From: Phlegmacium glaucopus
Taxonomy: Eukaryota > Basidiomycota > Agaricomycetes > Agaricales > Cortinariaceae
Assembly (NCBI GenBank): GCA_015039465.1
Contig: MU130695.1
Coordinates: 558,375 to 569,620, forward strand
Length of the DNA stretch: 11,246 nt
Direction of reading: 5' to 3'
The position numbers and the translations under genes were made by a program. Below are positions 1 through 8,009 of this stretch, in pieces. Positions within the stretch are counted from its first letter, which is position 1, and each line of letters starts with the position of its first letter. The notes beneath the pieces were generated by a model. It was not told where the DNA came from, did not search any database, and saw only the letters and a program-made list of their open reading frames with translations.

Positions 1-700
1 CAGATGAATCAGCAGCAGAGGATTATTCTTGCAGAGTGTCAAGTGTTATCAAGGCTGCGCGACATGGGACCATGGGCAAGTAGTGTTTTCTCGGGAACAA
101 GGCTGCGCCTTTCAAGTGTTGACTCAGGACCTTTCACATTTTTGACATGACCACACGCCTTTGGAGTCGATATATTTTTGCTATTGGACTATGTACACTG
201 CCTTCCTTTCTTTTCTCTCGCACTTTGACACTTTACAGATTATTTTACTGTTCCTTTTCTTTTCCATTGTTCTTTTCTTCTCGCAGCTGTCCTCTCTTTA
301 TCTTTCTTCCTTTGACAGCGCGTACTTTGTTTCTTTTATTGTTTTACATAGCCTCATCCTTAGGTATAAATACTGCTCTTTTGTACCAGGATAGGTAGTT
401 CATCTCAATTCATTCTTACCCCCCACTTTCATCATCTCAGTGGAATTCCAGTGAATTCCTTCCTTCAAGTTTGCTTTTTTAACCTTTTATCTGTCACTGT
501 CCTCTACTGTCAACCGCTATAGTCTTACAGAAGACTCTCTCTTGATCATCCTCATCCTTCCTCCTCTATCTCAGTCACCTCTAAATTTGTCTTCATCCTC
601 ATCCTCCTTGTCTTCTACTCTCTCCCTTCTGTTGTGTGCTACAAGTCACAGGCTAAGCCTTCCCTAAACGAATAACAGGGAGTCCTTTGATCTAAAGACT
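1..700. other. Pyrimidine-rich, LTR-like stretch without a gene
   Basis: No convincing coding sequence is seen. From about 190 to 650 the plus strand is strongly enriched in C and T, with many TTCCTT, TCTTT and TCATCCTC runs. A TATA box lies inside it at 365-372. Short motifs recur near the left edge: AAGGCTGCGC at 51-60 and 99-108, and TCAAGTGTT near 39 and 112. A TATA box inside a long pyrimidine-rich leader is common in fungal LTRs, so this could be a decayed LTR or a lone promoter. I could not find paired TG...CA ends or a target duplication, so the identity is inference. The 77- and 83-codon open stretches here are low-complexity translations of the pyrimidine tract and are not called. 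Confidence 0.3.
365..372 (+). promoter_or_regulatory. TATA box (TATAAATA)
   Basis: A perfect TATAAATA followed by about 250 bp of pyrimidine-rich sequence, the arrangement expected of a fungal LTR or RNA polymerase II promoter reading rightwards. No recognisable gene follows within the next kilobase, so it may be a relic. Confidence 0.4.
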
Positions 701-1990
701 GGTCCAACGCTCTCTGGTTGTCTTTGTAGTCTTCATTGCTCCTCAAGCAGTCTAGGCTATAATCACTAACAACGATTTATAATGTTCCAATACAGCTGAA
801 AGGCTCATTCGATCTGTAGTGGATTCTTACTGAGCTATTTTCATCAATGAAAGGTCACTGTAGATGATAGCTCACTTCTATCTGTACATTAAATCAGTCG
901 ATGCGTTTGTTAAATAACCACTCCCTACGAAATGTTTTGTCCAGAGAATGTCTAATTATACTTTCCAAGGACAACTGACTGACGGAAAATCAGAGGGAAA
1001 ATGCTGTGATTCTTTACGGACCTGTAAATTTTTCTGATGTGCACTTTGCAGCAAAAATAGTGTGCATAAGCAGTATAGATGTTCTTTGCAATGCTTGATA
1101 ATGCTACATACATGATTCATCAAGTTTCAGCAAGTAGCCATACCATGCATCGACTTAAGATCACCCCAACTTACTGTATGATGAAGCAAAAATTGATCTT
1201 GAATAGAGCCTTGTTTGCTGGCTGGACTTGCAAAGCTTACTGCAGAACTAGGATGCCAACCACCATGCCAATTTGGTCAGCAAGCTGTTTGTTGACGTCT
1301 TTAAAGACAGAGACTGAAAAGAAGGGGGCAGAATGTAAGTGGCAAGATTACTATGCAAGCAGAATATAACAAACACTGCTTCATAATGATATTTTTATTC
1401 TTGATGAGTTTAAGGCTTGCGGAGATGTTTTCAATAAATGTATCATCCTTTTGATCGTGTTTCATTATCTCCCACAACTTAGCAGGTTGTAAATAGTCAC
1501 CTATGGAAGTTACAATTAGTGTGTCTTCCAGTGATATCAAAGTTCGACTATTATCTCACTTGGTGCGGTGATGCTGAGGTTGCTGATAGGACTGAAAACT
1601 GAATACCTATGGATTATTCATTTTTCATAATATTATTCTTCAAATTGAATCAAAAAGATCAATAACCCAACCATGAATTAATCTACAAATTGATAGTGTA
1701 AGGGTCAAAAGTGTTGACTACACTTGTTGAATAAACTGGAAATTGCAAAGCCTTGAATGTTAAATCAGCAGATAACTATGATCTAAACTGATCTATTTAT
1801 CATACTGTAAAATAACACTACAAAAAGTTCAGACTATAACCATACAAAAATCCATAAATGGTCACATGAACAACTTGCAATCTAAAGTAACTATCAAGTC
1901 TACAACTGTGAAGGAATTTGTCATACAAGTCCTAGGAAGATATCAGTAAACATCAACAAAGTTCCTGAAACAGTGAAACACTTTGTGACA
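700..1990. other. AT-rich intergenic stretch, nothing recognised
   Basis: Six-frame reading shows only short open stretches. The longest, 96 codons at 1079-1369 plus, has no recognisable motif, and its opposite strand is equally uninformative. A TGTAAGGG at 1697 resembles the start of some fungal gypsy LTRs, but no partner end or target duplication was found. I see no RNA gene or structured repeat here. Confidence 0.4.
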
Positions 1991-2012
1991 TTTGTGACAA
2001 ATATGACATCAT

Positions 2013-2155
2013 GAGACATATGACATCACAAAACAATGCTCAGTCATCTTAAAACAAGGCATGATATCATAAAAGAAGGCATGATATCATAAAACAAGGA
2101 TTTATCATCCAAAAACAAGACTTGACATCATAAAACATCATCAGTAATCATAAAA
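2013..2155 (+). repeat. 20-bp tandem repeat array, about 7 degenerate units
   Basis: The unit is close to AAGGCATGATATCATAAAA plus one base. Copies at 2056-2074 and 2076-2094 are identical, and degenerate units follow or precede at 20-21 bp spacing (about 2013, 2035, 2055, 2075, 2095, 2116, 2136). Most units carry a palindromic or near-palindromic core of the form TGAYATCA followed by an A-run. The array sits just upstream of a TATA box, where LTR enhancers usually lie. Confidence 0.75.
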
Positions 2156-2204
2156 CATAGACCTGACACCACAGACTCTTACCTAATTTTGTTTCTCATT
2201 TATG

Positions 2205-2212
2205 TATATAAG
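2205..2212 (+). promoter_or_regulatory. TATA box (TATATAAG)
   Basis: TATATAAG about 50 bp downstream of the 20-bp repeat array, in an otherwise non-coding LTR-like block. It is probably the core promoter of the putative LTR; no downstream internal retroelement domain is present. Confidence 0.4.
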
Positions 2213-2339
2213 TAACTAGAAAGCACCAGTAACATTAGTGAATTTGCACTCATCCCTTCTTTCCCAAATTTCACTACTGTGAATTGGCACAAGTTAGATT
2301 GGAATTACAAGTGGACTTGTCCTACTTCACTCAGTTCAA

Positions 2340-2512
2340 AGAATATTAAATCCTAAAGGGACTTGTCTTTGGAGTTGGAATATTAAAGCCTTTGTCAGAG
2401 TCTGAGGAGAAATCCTTGTACTATAAAGCTGTTTCATAGTCTGCCTGTGGGACTTTAAATCATTTGTTTTTGGAACTGTTCATAGAATATTAAATCCTAA
2501 AGGGACTTGTCT
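2340..2512 (+). repeat. Two identical 29-bp direct repeats, 144 bp apart
   Basis: The 29-bp sequence beginning AGAATATTAAATCC and ending GGGACTTGTCT is present without a mismatch at 2340-2368 and 2484-2512. A degenerate third copy lies at about 2546-2577. Interleaved GGACTTTAAA boxes at 2450-2459, 2616-2625 and 2696-2705, the last two each preceded by TAGTCT, suggest an ancestral bipartite module that was duplicated at least twice. Confidence 0.75.
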
Positions 2513-2862
2513 ATGTTCATCCAAATTAGGTTATCATATAAACAAAGAATATTGAACCCCAAAAAGGGAATTATCTTTGTCTATCAAATCACACTTTCAT
2601 ATAGTCTGAGAAATTGGACTTTAAACACTGGTCAGATTAGGAAAGAAGAGAGAAAAGAGAAAAGACAAGTTGTAAAAGATAGTCTAAAGAGAATTGGACT
2701 TTAAACCTGTATTTGGAAGTTTTATTCAAGAGTATACTGGTTATACTTTCAAGGAAACCCCAACTTGCTCAATACAGAAATTTGTTATTGGTTGCTGGTT
2801 GTTGGATTTGTTTTGAACATTTCCTAAAACAGTAATTTTAGAATTACAAATTTAAAAATTAT

Positions 2863-4666
2863 ATCATTGCGGTAAGCAGTGCCATCAAACAGTTCGTGTC
2901 TTTTATTATCCCTAATCTGGGAGTCAATGGCACCAGGGGGACCATCAAATTTGAGGCCGTGAGTGTTGCTCATGTAATTGGGGCGGCCGCCCTGGGATGA
3001 GACCGAAGCGGCACCAGCACGTTGGTAGTTGGCAACTCTGAACTTAGGTGCATTGCAAGGGAACTGCTGATTGTTGACCCTGAGACGGTAACATTGGATA
3101 TTGGGATATATGAAAAGATGAGCTTGGAGAAGATCTGGAGTAAGGGATCAAGTGAGACAGTGAGAAGGCCGGCTAGTGTGCCATCAGTACCACGATGTAA
3201 ATCAGGCGATGAAACCACAGATCTGCTCAATCTCATCAAAGTAGTTTTCAGGATTCTTATTCAGAACATCTCATGAAGAGGGAAGTCCGTGTGTGGCCAG
3301 ACTTTGGTAACATCAAACACGATATGTTTGTACTTCCCCATTGCATCAGTGGGCTTCATTGTTTGCTGCATCAGGGTAAGTAACATTGATAGATGCAAGG
3401 TCTACAATATGCTTACAATGGAGACAGTCCACTCAGGGAACTTGCGAGCCTCGATCATACACCAGGTCAAGGTGATGTTGGTAAGCCGCTCAAGCGCACT
3501 AATTTTATGATCTGAGACTAACTTTAATGCCAGTTTGTCTATACAGCCAAAACCATATAGGTAAACATATCTGTTGTCTCTATGCATTCAACTTCATGGG
3601 CCCAGGCTCGATGGCATTGTACAATTTCCGAGTGCCATAGTTGGGGTCTGCGCCGGCCAGCATGGTCGCTTGGGCAGCAGTGAGGGTCTGTGGATTAAAG
3701 AAATTTAGTGGGGTTCAAGTCGCCAGATGTAAGTGCATACCTTGACCTCTTTGGTTTTGACGTGGAGCTTGAAATAGACAAAGTCTGTTTGAGTGGGCTT
3801 ACCACTGACAGTCTTACAAAACTTGAAAGTAGTTCCAGAGAAGCCATGTTGTTGGTGGAAGCCATCAGGAGTTCCACAGTCAGAGAAGATCATTATGACT
3901 TGGTGAATGATCTCTGGGTTTTGGGAGAAAGAATCCTGCCAAATAGGTTAGAGATTGATATTTGATATTGGCAAAAAGAGGAATTACCCAGAGCATGTTG
4001 GGATCTTTCAAGTTAGACCGAGGGTTTCTCTTGGTACCGTGGACCAAGTCAGGGTACTTGGCAGGGTCCCTGATGAAGAAGGTAGGAGTGTTGAGAAGGA
4101 CCCAGTCCAAGATACCGTCGTCTGCTTTCAATTTGATAGTGAAACCATGGACATCCCAAGCGGTATCAGCTGAACCAGACTCACCGGCGACGGTGGAGAA
4201 ACAGACAGTGGCGTCAACCTTTTTGTTGATTTGGTGGAAAAGGGTTTGCAATGTGATATCGCTCAGGTCGCAGGTGACTTCAAAGTGACCATGAGCGCCG
4301 GCAGCCTTGGCATGGACCTACATTTTTAGATGTTACTAGTAGCGTCCAAACAAAATCTCAATAGGAATGATACTTGTGAGACGTTCGGGGATATGCTCGC
4401 AGGCAAGGTGCACGAGATTATTGATGTGATGGAAGTCTTTTCAAGTAGGTGAGTGATCTGGCAGGTGGATAAGATATAGAATTGCGTGACCTTGGAGAAG
4501 GAGGGGACCATTGGTGCTTACACACTGGGCAGCGTGGGGGAACTAGGAAGTGGTGTAGTGGTGTACCATTGGGGGTGGGACTGACAGATGAGGAGAACGG
4601 TGGTTGGATTTGCAAGGCTGACAAATGCCTGAAACAAATAACCGCCGTATTTTCCAAACTCTCCAT
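2863..4666 (-). pseudogene. Catalase pseudogene (monofunctional haem catalase), 3' truncated
   Basis: A relic of a haem catalase, which dismutates hydrogen peroxide to water and oxygen. Exons read: about 4491-4666 (NGTPLHH, then NGPLLLQ in another frame), 4374-4436 (DFHHINNL, IPERL), 3988-4317 (VHAKAAGAHGHFEV, FSTVAGESGSADTA, NTPTFFIRDPAKYPDLVH), 3741-3935 (HQVIMIFSDCGTPDGFHQQH), 3607-3687 plus 3417-3449 (ADPNYGTRKLYNAIE, then FPEWTVSI), and 2863-3365 (FDVTKVWPH, NKNPENYFDEIEQIC, NNQQFPCN, FRVANYQRAG). Five introns of 51-56 nt keep GT-AG ends. The distal-pocket His (GAHG) and the Tyr expected to ligate haem (FIYPN) remain. The distal Asn position appears to be Leu (VLLNTP), and the Arg before the ligand Tyr has become His. 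Breaks: a frameshift in exon 1, a 4-nt offset at the second donor, a 157-bp insertion after 3607, frameshifts near 3265 and 3225, and in-frame stops. The usual C-terminal tail after 2863 is missing. The family identification is certain; non-functionality is very likely. The ATG at 4664-4666 is only the first available Met. Confidence 0.93.
3450..3612. mobile_element. 157-bp insertion in the catalase exon with 6-bp direct repeat
   Basis: Catalase coding stops at NAIE (3607) and resumes at FPEWTV (3449). The boundaries carry the same six bases, CTCGAT, at 3450-3455 and 3607-3612, as a target-site duplication would. The intervening DNA is AT-rich with no recognised terminal inverted repeats, so it may be a small non-autonomous element or a filler insertion. 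It lacks GT-AG ends at the breakpoints, so it is not a normal intron. Confidence 0.5.
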
Positions 4667-4679
4667 TTCTTCTGTCGTC

Positions 4680-5190
4680 CCTTAAACCTTTCTCCTCCTT
4701 TTTAGTATTAGGAATTCAGTCTTTTACCTTTTCCCTGTTTCACTATTAATTAGGATACATCTCCGTTTTGAATGCTCTCTTCGAGAGTTATTTCTTTTGT
4801 TCAGCTAATTGTAGTTTAGCTCCTTTTCACTACTTTTCATATATGTAGTAACTTGTCATATCATCTTCCCTCAGTTGTTTGGCTTCGCAAACACTGCGGT
4901 AAGATCAATATTCTGCTTTTACATTTACCAAATATTCACCTTGTATTTCTAGCTATTTCATAAACTAATAGGTGAATGAAATGTAGTCGTTTGGCTTTGC
5001 AAACACTGAGCTATTTCGTCAACTAATAAACGGATCTGGGAAGTTATATACTGCGAGTGAAGAAAGCAAGTTCAAAATCCATCGTGTGGTAAGAGTGTAA
5101 GGCTGTCCCTCAGCGTTCAGCCCCTGACCACAAACCGCGGACTTCACATAGAAGGATGTCACTGAGCTGCACTTCGACGCTGCTGTTATA
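4680..5190. other. Intergenic stretch with short direct repeats
   Basis: No coding signal is recognised between the catalase 5' end and the G-alpha relic. It holds a short duplicated block: GTTTGGCTTCGCAAACACTG at 4877-4896 recurs with one change at 4989-5008, and AGCTATTTC...ACTAATA at 4951-4970 recurs at 5009-5028. The GTTTG/CAAAC pair within the first repeat can form a small hairpin. The open stretch 5019-5195 (minus) extends the wrong frame of the G-alpha exon and shows no recognisable domain. Confidence 0.5.
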
Positions 5191-5531
5191 CTTACATATC
5201 TATCTTTTTCTTCTAACAAAACTTGGTCGTGCAAACTCGTACTCGCTGAGGGTGGTACAGAAAATAATTGAAGCGACGGATTCCAAACAGGGGATCCATT
5301 TCCTGCCTTCACTCCTTTGACCTCCAGTGTCGAACATATGTATTCTGTAGAGAAGTTAACATCACAAAGACATGACACTAGAGGCCAAACCCAACGAAAA
5401 AAAAGAAGGTAAAATGGTTATGAGGGAATCAGATGCAGCTGGAAGCCAGTTTAAGAGAGATAAGGAATTATTCATGAGCTATGATAACTGTCCAATAGTA
5501 AATGTAGTCTCAGTGACGCTAAGTGGCCTTT

Positions 5532-5772
5532 TGTTGGAAGTGTCGAGTTCACTCACTGGGTAGATAAGCTGATAAAGAGAAAATTATGCCAGAGGTCAAA
5601 GATAAGAATACTATTTTTGTTATCATTCCTGTACTTGTATAAATACTAGTTACAATTAGAGTAGTTCTTTAGTCGAATAACTAGTGTCTTATCTGGTTAA
5701 CACCAACCGTCCTAAGCCTCCACTCTATTGTCGCTCTCGACGTTATTACCCGTTATTCGCCTAAATTCAACA
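5532..5772. mobile_element. Solo LTR, 241 bp, with 5-bp target duplication
   Basis: The element starts TGTTGGAAGTG and ends ATTCAACA, so its termini form the inverted pair TGTTG/CAACA. It is flanked by CCTTT at 5527-5531 and 5773-5777. A TATA box (TATAAATA) lies at 5638-5645. The paralogous block around 8590-8600 has no such insertion and gives the empty site, where the reading frame of the G-alpha exon is continuous. A solo LTR is left by recombination between the two LTRs of a retrotransposon. No internal coding region remains, so the superfamily (Ty3 or Ty1 type) cannot be assigned; orientation is suggested as plus by the TATA box. Confidence 0.9.
5638..5645 (+). promoter_or_regulatory. 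TATA box of the solo LTR (TATAAATA)
   Basis: A perfect TATAAATA about 107 bp inside the left end of the 241-bp solo LTR, as expected for a retrotransposon promoter. If active it would read rightwards, antisense to the G-alpha relic and gene A. Confidence 0.55.
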
Positions 5773-6053
5773 CCTTTTTCTTGCCTTGAGCACGTCCATT
5801 GCACTGGGAAAATAATCTGCAGTCCCTATCCGTAGAAGTCCCCAAAAAAACTTTAACAAAATGTCGTGTGGATTAGGAAGCAAAAGTGGAATTTTTATTC
5901 AGAGAAGAAAAGGACTTGGAGAAGGCATGCGCAATGATTGTCAAGAACCAGCTATGCAATTGAGAGATCAAGCTGGATATAATTTCATTATGATTTTGAA
6001 AACATGCATTAACATAGAGGGATCTCCACAGATTGGATAGAACTTGTCCTTGT

Positions 6054-6865
6054 TCACCCACCAACTCGGGACTTGACCCACTCTGCCATAACATCCCTCG
6101 GCACATCCTGATCGGCAGAACCATCATCTTGCTCCTCGTCGATGATGTTAGTGACGACATAGTACATGCCTTTCATAGCGCTCGAGATATGGTCCTTGAT
6201 GCGGATAGTGTGAATGGTCCTTCGGTTGTCGACGTCCCGGTAACGGAGGATATCACCGGGAGCCACAGTGTGTGCCACAGTGGCTGCGGGAGTTGGACTC
6301 ACGCCGGCCATCATGGCTCTAATTTCCTCTGGAGTACAAAGCGCCTCCATGCTATAGACCGTATACGTTAGAACGAAGCGGGACAACACTGAATTTAAAT
6401 GTACCAAAGTTGGGTTGTCTTTCGCGAGACCCTGCCATGCATGGCGAGATCGTTATGAAGCAGATTACTGTCGATAAATTGGGAACCCATAACTGCAGCA
6501 AAATACGCGAAAATCAAGCTGTGGATGTGAAATCAGGAATGCAATGAAAGAGGTGTAGACGGTACGCACCTGTTCGATGAGGCGGTAGCTCGAGTATCAC
6601 ATACATCACAAAGGGTGTCACATCTCGCGTAGAACGTGTTCACCTTCTCCAACGTATATGGCTCTGTCGGAAATTGACTTGGATATGCAATCGGGTCTTC
6701 TTGGAATCTTTGTCGAATAGAATCCCAGAGTGGTTTCGCAACTTCAAGAGCTGGGTATCGAGAGCTGATTTCGTCGGCCAACCTTTGAGCCACAATATAA
6801 TAATAGGTAATCTTCTGGGTGATGACCTCTTCGAAATTAGGTATATCGTGGTATGAAGACACCAT
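6054..6865 (-). CDS. Gene A copy 1: unrecognised protein, three exons, about 235 residues
   Basis: I do not recognise this protein. Exons are 6570-6865, 6405-6518 and 6054-6351, separated by GT-AG introns of 51 and 53 nt. Splice phases fit and give one open frame to a stop at 6054. The product starts MVSSYHDIPNFEEV and has an aromatic/helical segment (ITYYYIVAQRLADEI). It then has a cysteine cluster CDTLCDVCDT, a hydrophobic stretch (LIFAYFAAVMG) possibly too short for a membrane helix, and a C-terminal part containing GDILRYRDVDNRRTIHTIRI and an acidic IIDEEQDD. It ends in VKSRVGG. The start at 6865 is preferred over the upstream in-frame ATG at 6928 because copy 2 begins at the equivalent position. 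Exons 1-2 are conserved as open frames in copy 2 (about 86% identical in exon 1), which supports real coding. Function unknown. Confidence 0.75.
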
Positions 6866-6974
6866 TGATGATTGATCGATTATTGATCGTTGGGCTTGAC
6901 CACGTGTCGTCGTGCCCACGAAGGTCAAACGGCCTATAATTTAACACCTCTCACGTTTTGAGTTAAGAACTTCT

Positions 6975-7210
6975 CGAGGAAATTACAAATACGTGGGCCG
7001 ACGCTCAAGCAATATGGAATGCAAATCCTGGCGACCACCTTCCAAATATTTTTCCGACCCCGTTACCGACAAAATGGAGGATTTTTTCAGAAAGTGCAAC
7101 AATCTCTCGAATTGATCTACATTTGGCAATCCTACCGAGTGCGGCCATATTTCATCCATCTTCTCGTATTCTAATTTCCTGATTGATTTTACAAAAGCAT
7201 GATTCATACA
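6975..7210 (-). CDS. Open stretch of uncertain coding status, 74 codons
   Basis: An open frame on the minus strand starting at an ATG at 7207 and ending at 6983, rich in charged residues (KSIRKLEYEKMDEIWPH, LLERRPTYL). It lies just upstream of gene A and outside the duplicated block. No family is recognised, and no convincing splice link to the next open stretch (7312-7584) was found; an acceptor-like CAATCAG precedes GAAATTAG in this region. It could be the last exon of a small unknown gene or chance. Confidence 0.25.
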
Positions 7211-7311
7211 TTTTTTGCAGCCGTCATTGGTTCACAATCCATCCACAGTGTCTTACTCAACGATCATCCATTGTCCATTGCAAGCGCAGGTCGCGAATGA
7301 TGCATGTAAAA

Positions 7312-7584
7312 TTAGGTATGTGTCCGGTGTGTCTTTAAATCCACTTGCGCGCATTCGCACAGTCTAATTTGAATTCCTTTAGCATCGAAAGAGTCCACAC
7401 TCCAGAGCAATGGAACTCTATTGTATGCGGGCCGCATACGAAGGCTTAGTCTGTTCATCCCAGGGACATTATAACATACAGGTGGGGCAAAAACACAGCG
7501 AGTGTCCGCATCAAGGCCCAGGGCAGTAGTACGATTAACGGAGCAGACTACTTCATTGTCAAGAAAAATCTCAATGCAGACCAT
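7312..7584 (-). CDS. Open stretch, possible exon of an unknown gene, 90 codons
   Basis: An open frame on the minus strand with a balanced, protein-like composition: IEIFLDNEVVCSVNRTTALG, then NVPGMNRLSLRMRP, then LLWSVDSFDAKGIQIRL. The frame is also open for about 30 nt upstream of the ATG. It does not look like catalase, G-alpha, gene A or a transposase I know. Splice links to 6983-7207 or to sequence upstream near 7790 (a GTAAGT donor paired with AAATACAG, 48 nt) are possible but not secured because stops lie between them. Confidence 0.3.
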   Translation of the reverse strand: MVCIEIFLDNEVVCSVNRTTALGLDADTRCVFAPPVCYNVPGMNRLSLRMRPAYNRVPLLWSVDSFDAKGIQIRLCECAQVDLKTHRTHT

Positions 7585-7599
7585 GATGATGACAGATTC

Positions 7600-8000
7600 G
7601 ACGACAAGTTCGACACATATATCTCATGTCAATTGATGAGATGGAAAATCTGCTACGTTTCAGAACCAACGTGTAGCGTCAGTGTCTTGTAACTAATTAG
7701 ATGGATTTTCTGAGAACGATCTCAAAACGATCTGTATTTTTTTGATGTACTCAACTCGTAGGACTCGCCTTATACTTACCATTCCAATGCATATCGCATA
7801 TAATATTGCTATGGCAACGAAGAGATCTGAACTCGGAAATTCCAAATTCTGATGGGGTAGGCTTGTTTGGCAAATAGGCTGGTCCGCAGAATAGCATAAA
7901 AATATGGAACCTATGTCGTAATCTTCCCATGGTTCTCTGTCCTTCTTGAATTAAAGGTGGGCAAGTCGGTGTAGTTGGATGGGGCCACAGTTTTATTCAA
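7600..8000. other. No gene recognised between the duplicated blocks
   Basis: AT-rich sequence between the 7312-7584 open stretch and the tail of the G-alpha relic of copy 2. On the minus strand a hydrophobic segment (FVAIAILYAICIG) precedes a good GTAAGT donor near 7790, but no continuous gene can be built. A direct repeat-like pair occurs near 7640 and 7700 (ATGAGATGGAAAATCTG and TTAGATGGATTTTCTGA). Confidence 0.35.
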
Positions 8001-8009
8001 TATTCTCCT

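Larger units (their letters stand above)
2000..2862 (+). mobile_element. Probable decayed LTR (ends not defined)
   Basis: This AT-rich block has the internal organisation of an LTR read left to right: a tandem repeat array (2013-2155) about 50 bp upstream of a TATA box (2205-2212), then about 650 bp containing repeated modules. These modules are two identical 29-bp copies (2340-2368, 2484-2512), a degenerate third near 2546-2577, and three GGACTTTAAA boxes at 2450, 2616 and 2696. Homology to the neighbouring catalase pseudogene stops abruptly at 2863, so this sequence may have truncated it. I could not define TG/CA ends or a target duplication, so 'LTR' is inference from layout; another non-autonomous repeat is possible. 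Confidence 0.45.
5196..5850 (-). pseudogene. G-protein alpha subunit pseudogene, copy 1 (split by a solo LTR)
   Basis: Remnant of a heterotrimeric G-protein alpha subunit, the GTPase that relays receptor signals at the plasma membrane. Reading down the minus strand, 5832-5778 gives RIGTADYFPSAMDVLKARK. The frame then continues across the LTR insertion into 5526-5482 as PLSVTETTFTIGQLS, the switch I exon. After an intron, 5344-5196 gives [15 protein letters not shown], with the DxGGQ G3 box and switch II, then [13 protein letters not shown] 10-nt insertion after LSEY shifts the frame before DQVLLEE. The N-terminal P-loop (GAGESGKS) and the NKxD and C-terminal parts were not found. The same 10-nt insertion exists in copy 2, so the gene was already broken before duplication. 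It lies directly downstream of gene A on the same strand. Confidence 0.88.

Noticed and set aside
147..398. Small membrane protein from the 77- or 83-codon open frames
   Set aside because: The hydrophobic translation simply reflects the T/C-rich DNA; both frames of the same stretch look alike.
661..760. Retrotransposon primer-binding site following the left LTR-like region
   Set aside because: ACTGGTCCAACGC near 699 looks suggestive, but no LTR end directly precedes it and no gag or pol follows.
1079..1369. 96-codon plus-strand open frame
   Set aside because: No family motif, no splice context and unremarkable composition; compatible with chance in AT-rich DNA.
2013..2155. CRISPR-like array
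   Set aside because: The units are contiguous 20-bp tandem repeats without unique spacers, and the genome is eukaryotic.
3962..4288. 108-codon plus-strand open frame opposite the catalase relic
   Set aside because: Shadow of the catalase exon and its intron on the other strand.
5019..5378. 119-codon minus-strand open frame as an intact gene
   Set aside because: It is the wrong frame of the G-alpha exon (the DTGGQRSE motif is in another frame) and runs over the splice acceptor at 5345; copy 2 shows the same shadow at 8242-8469.
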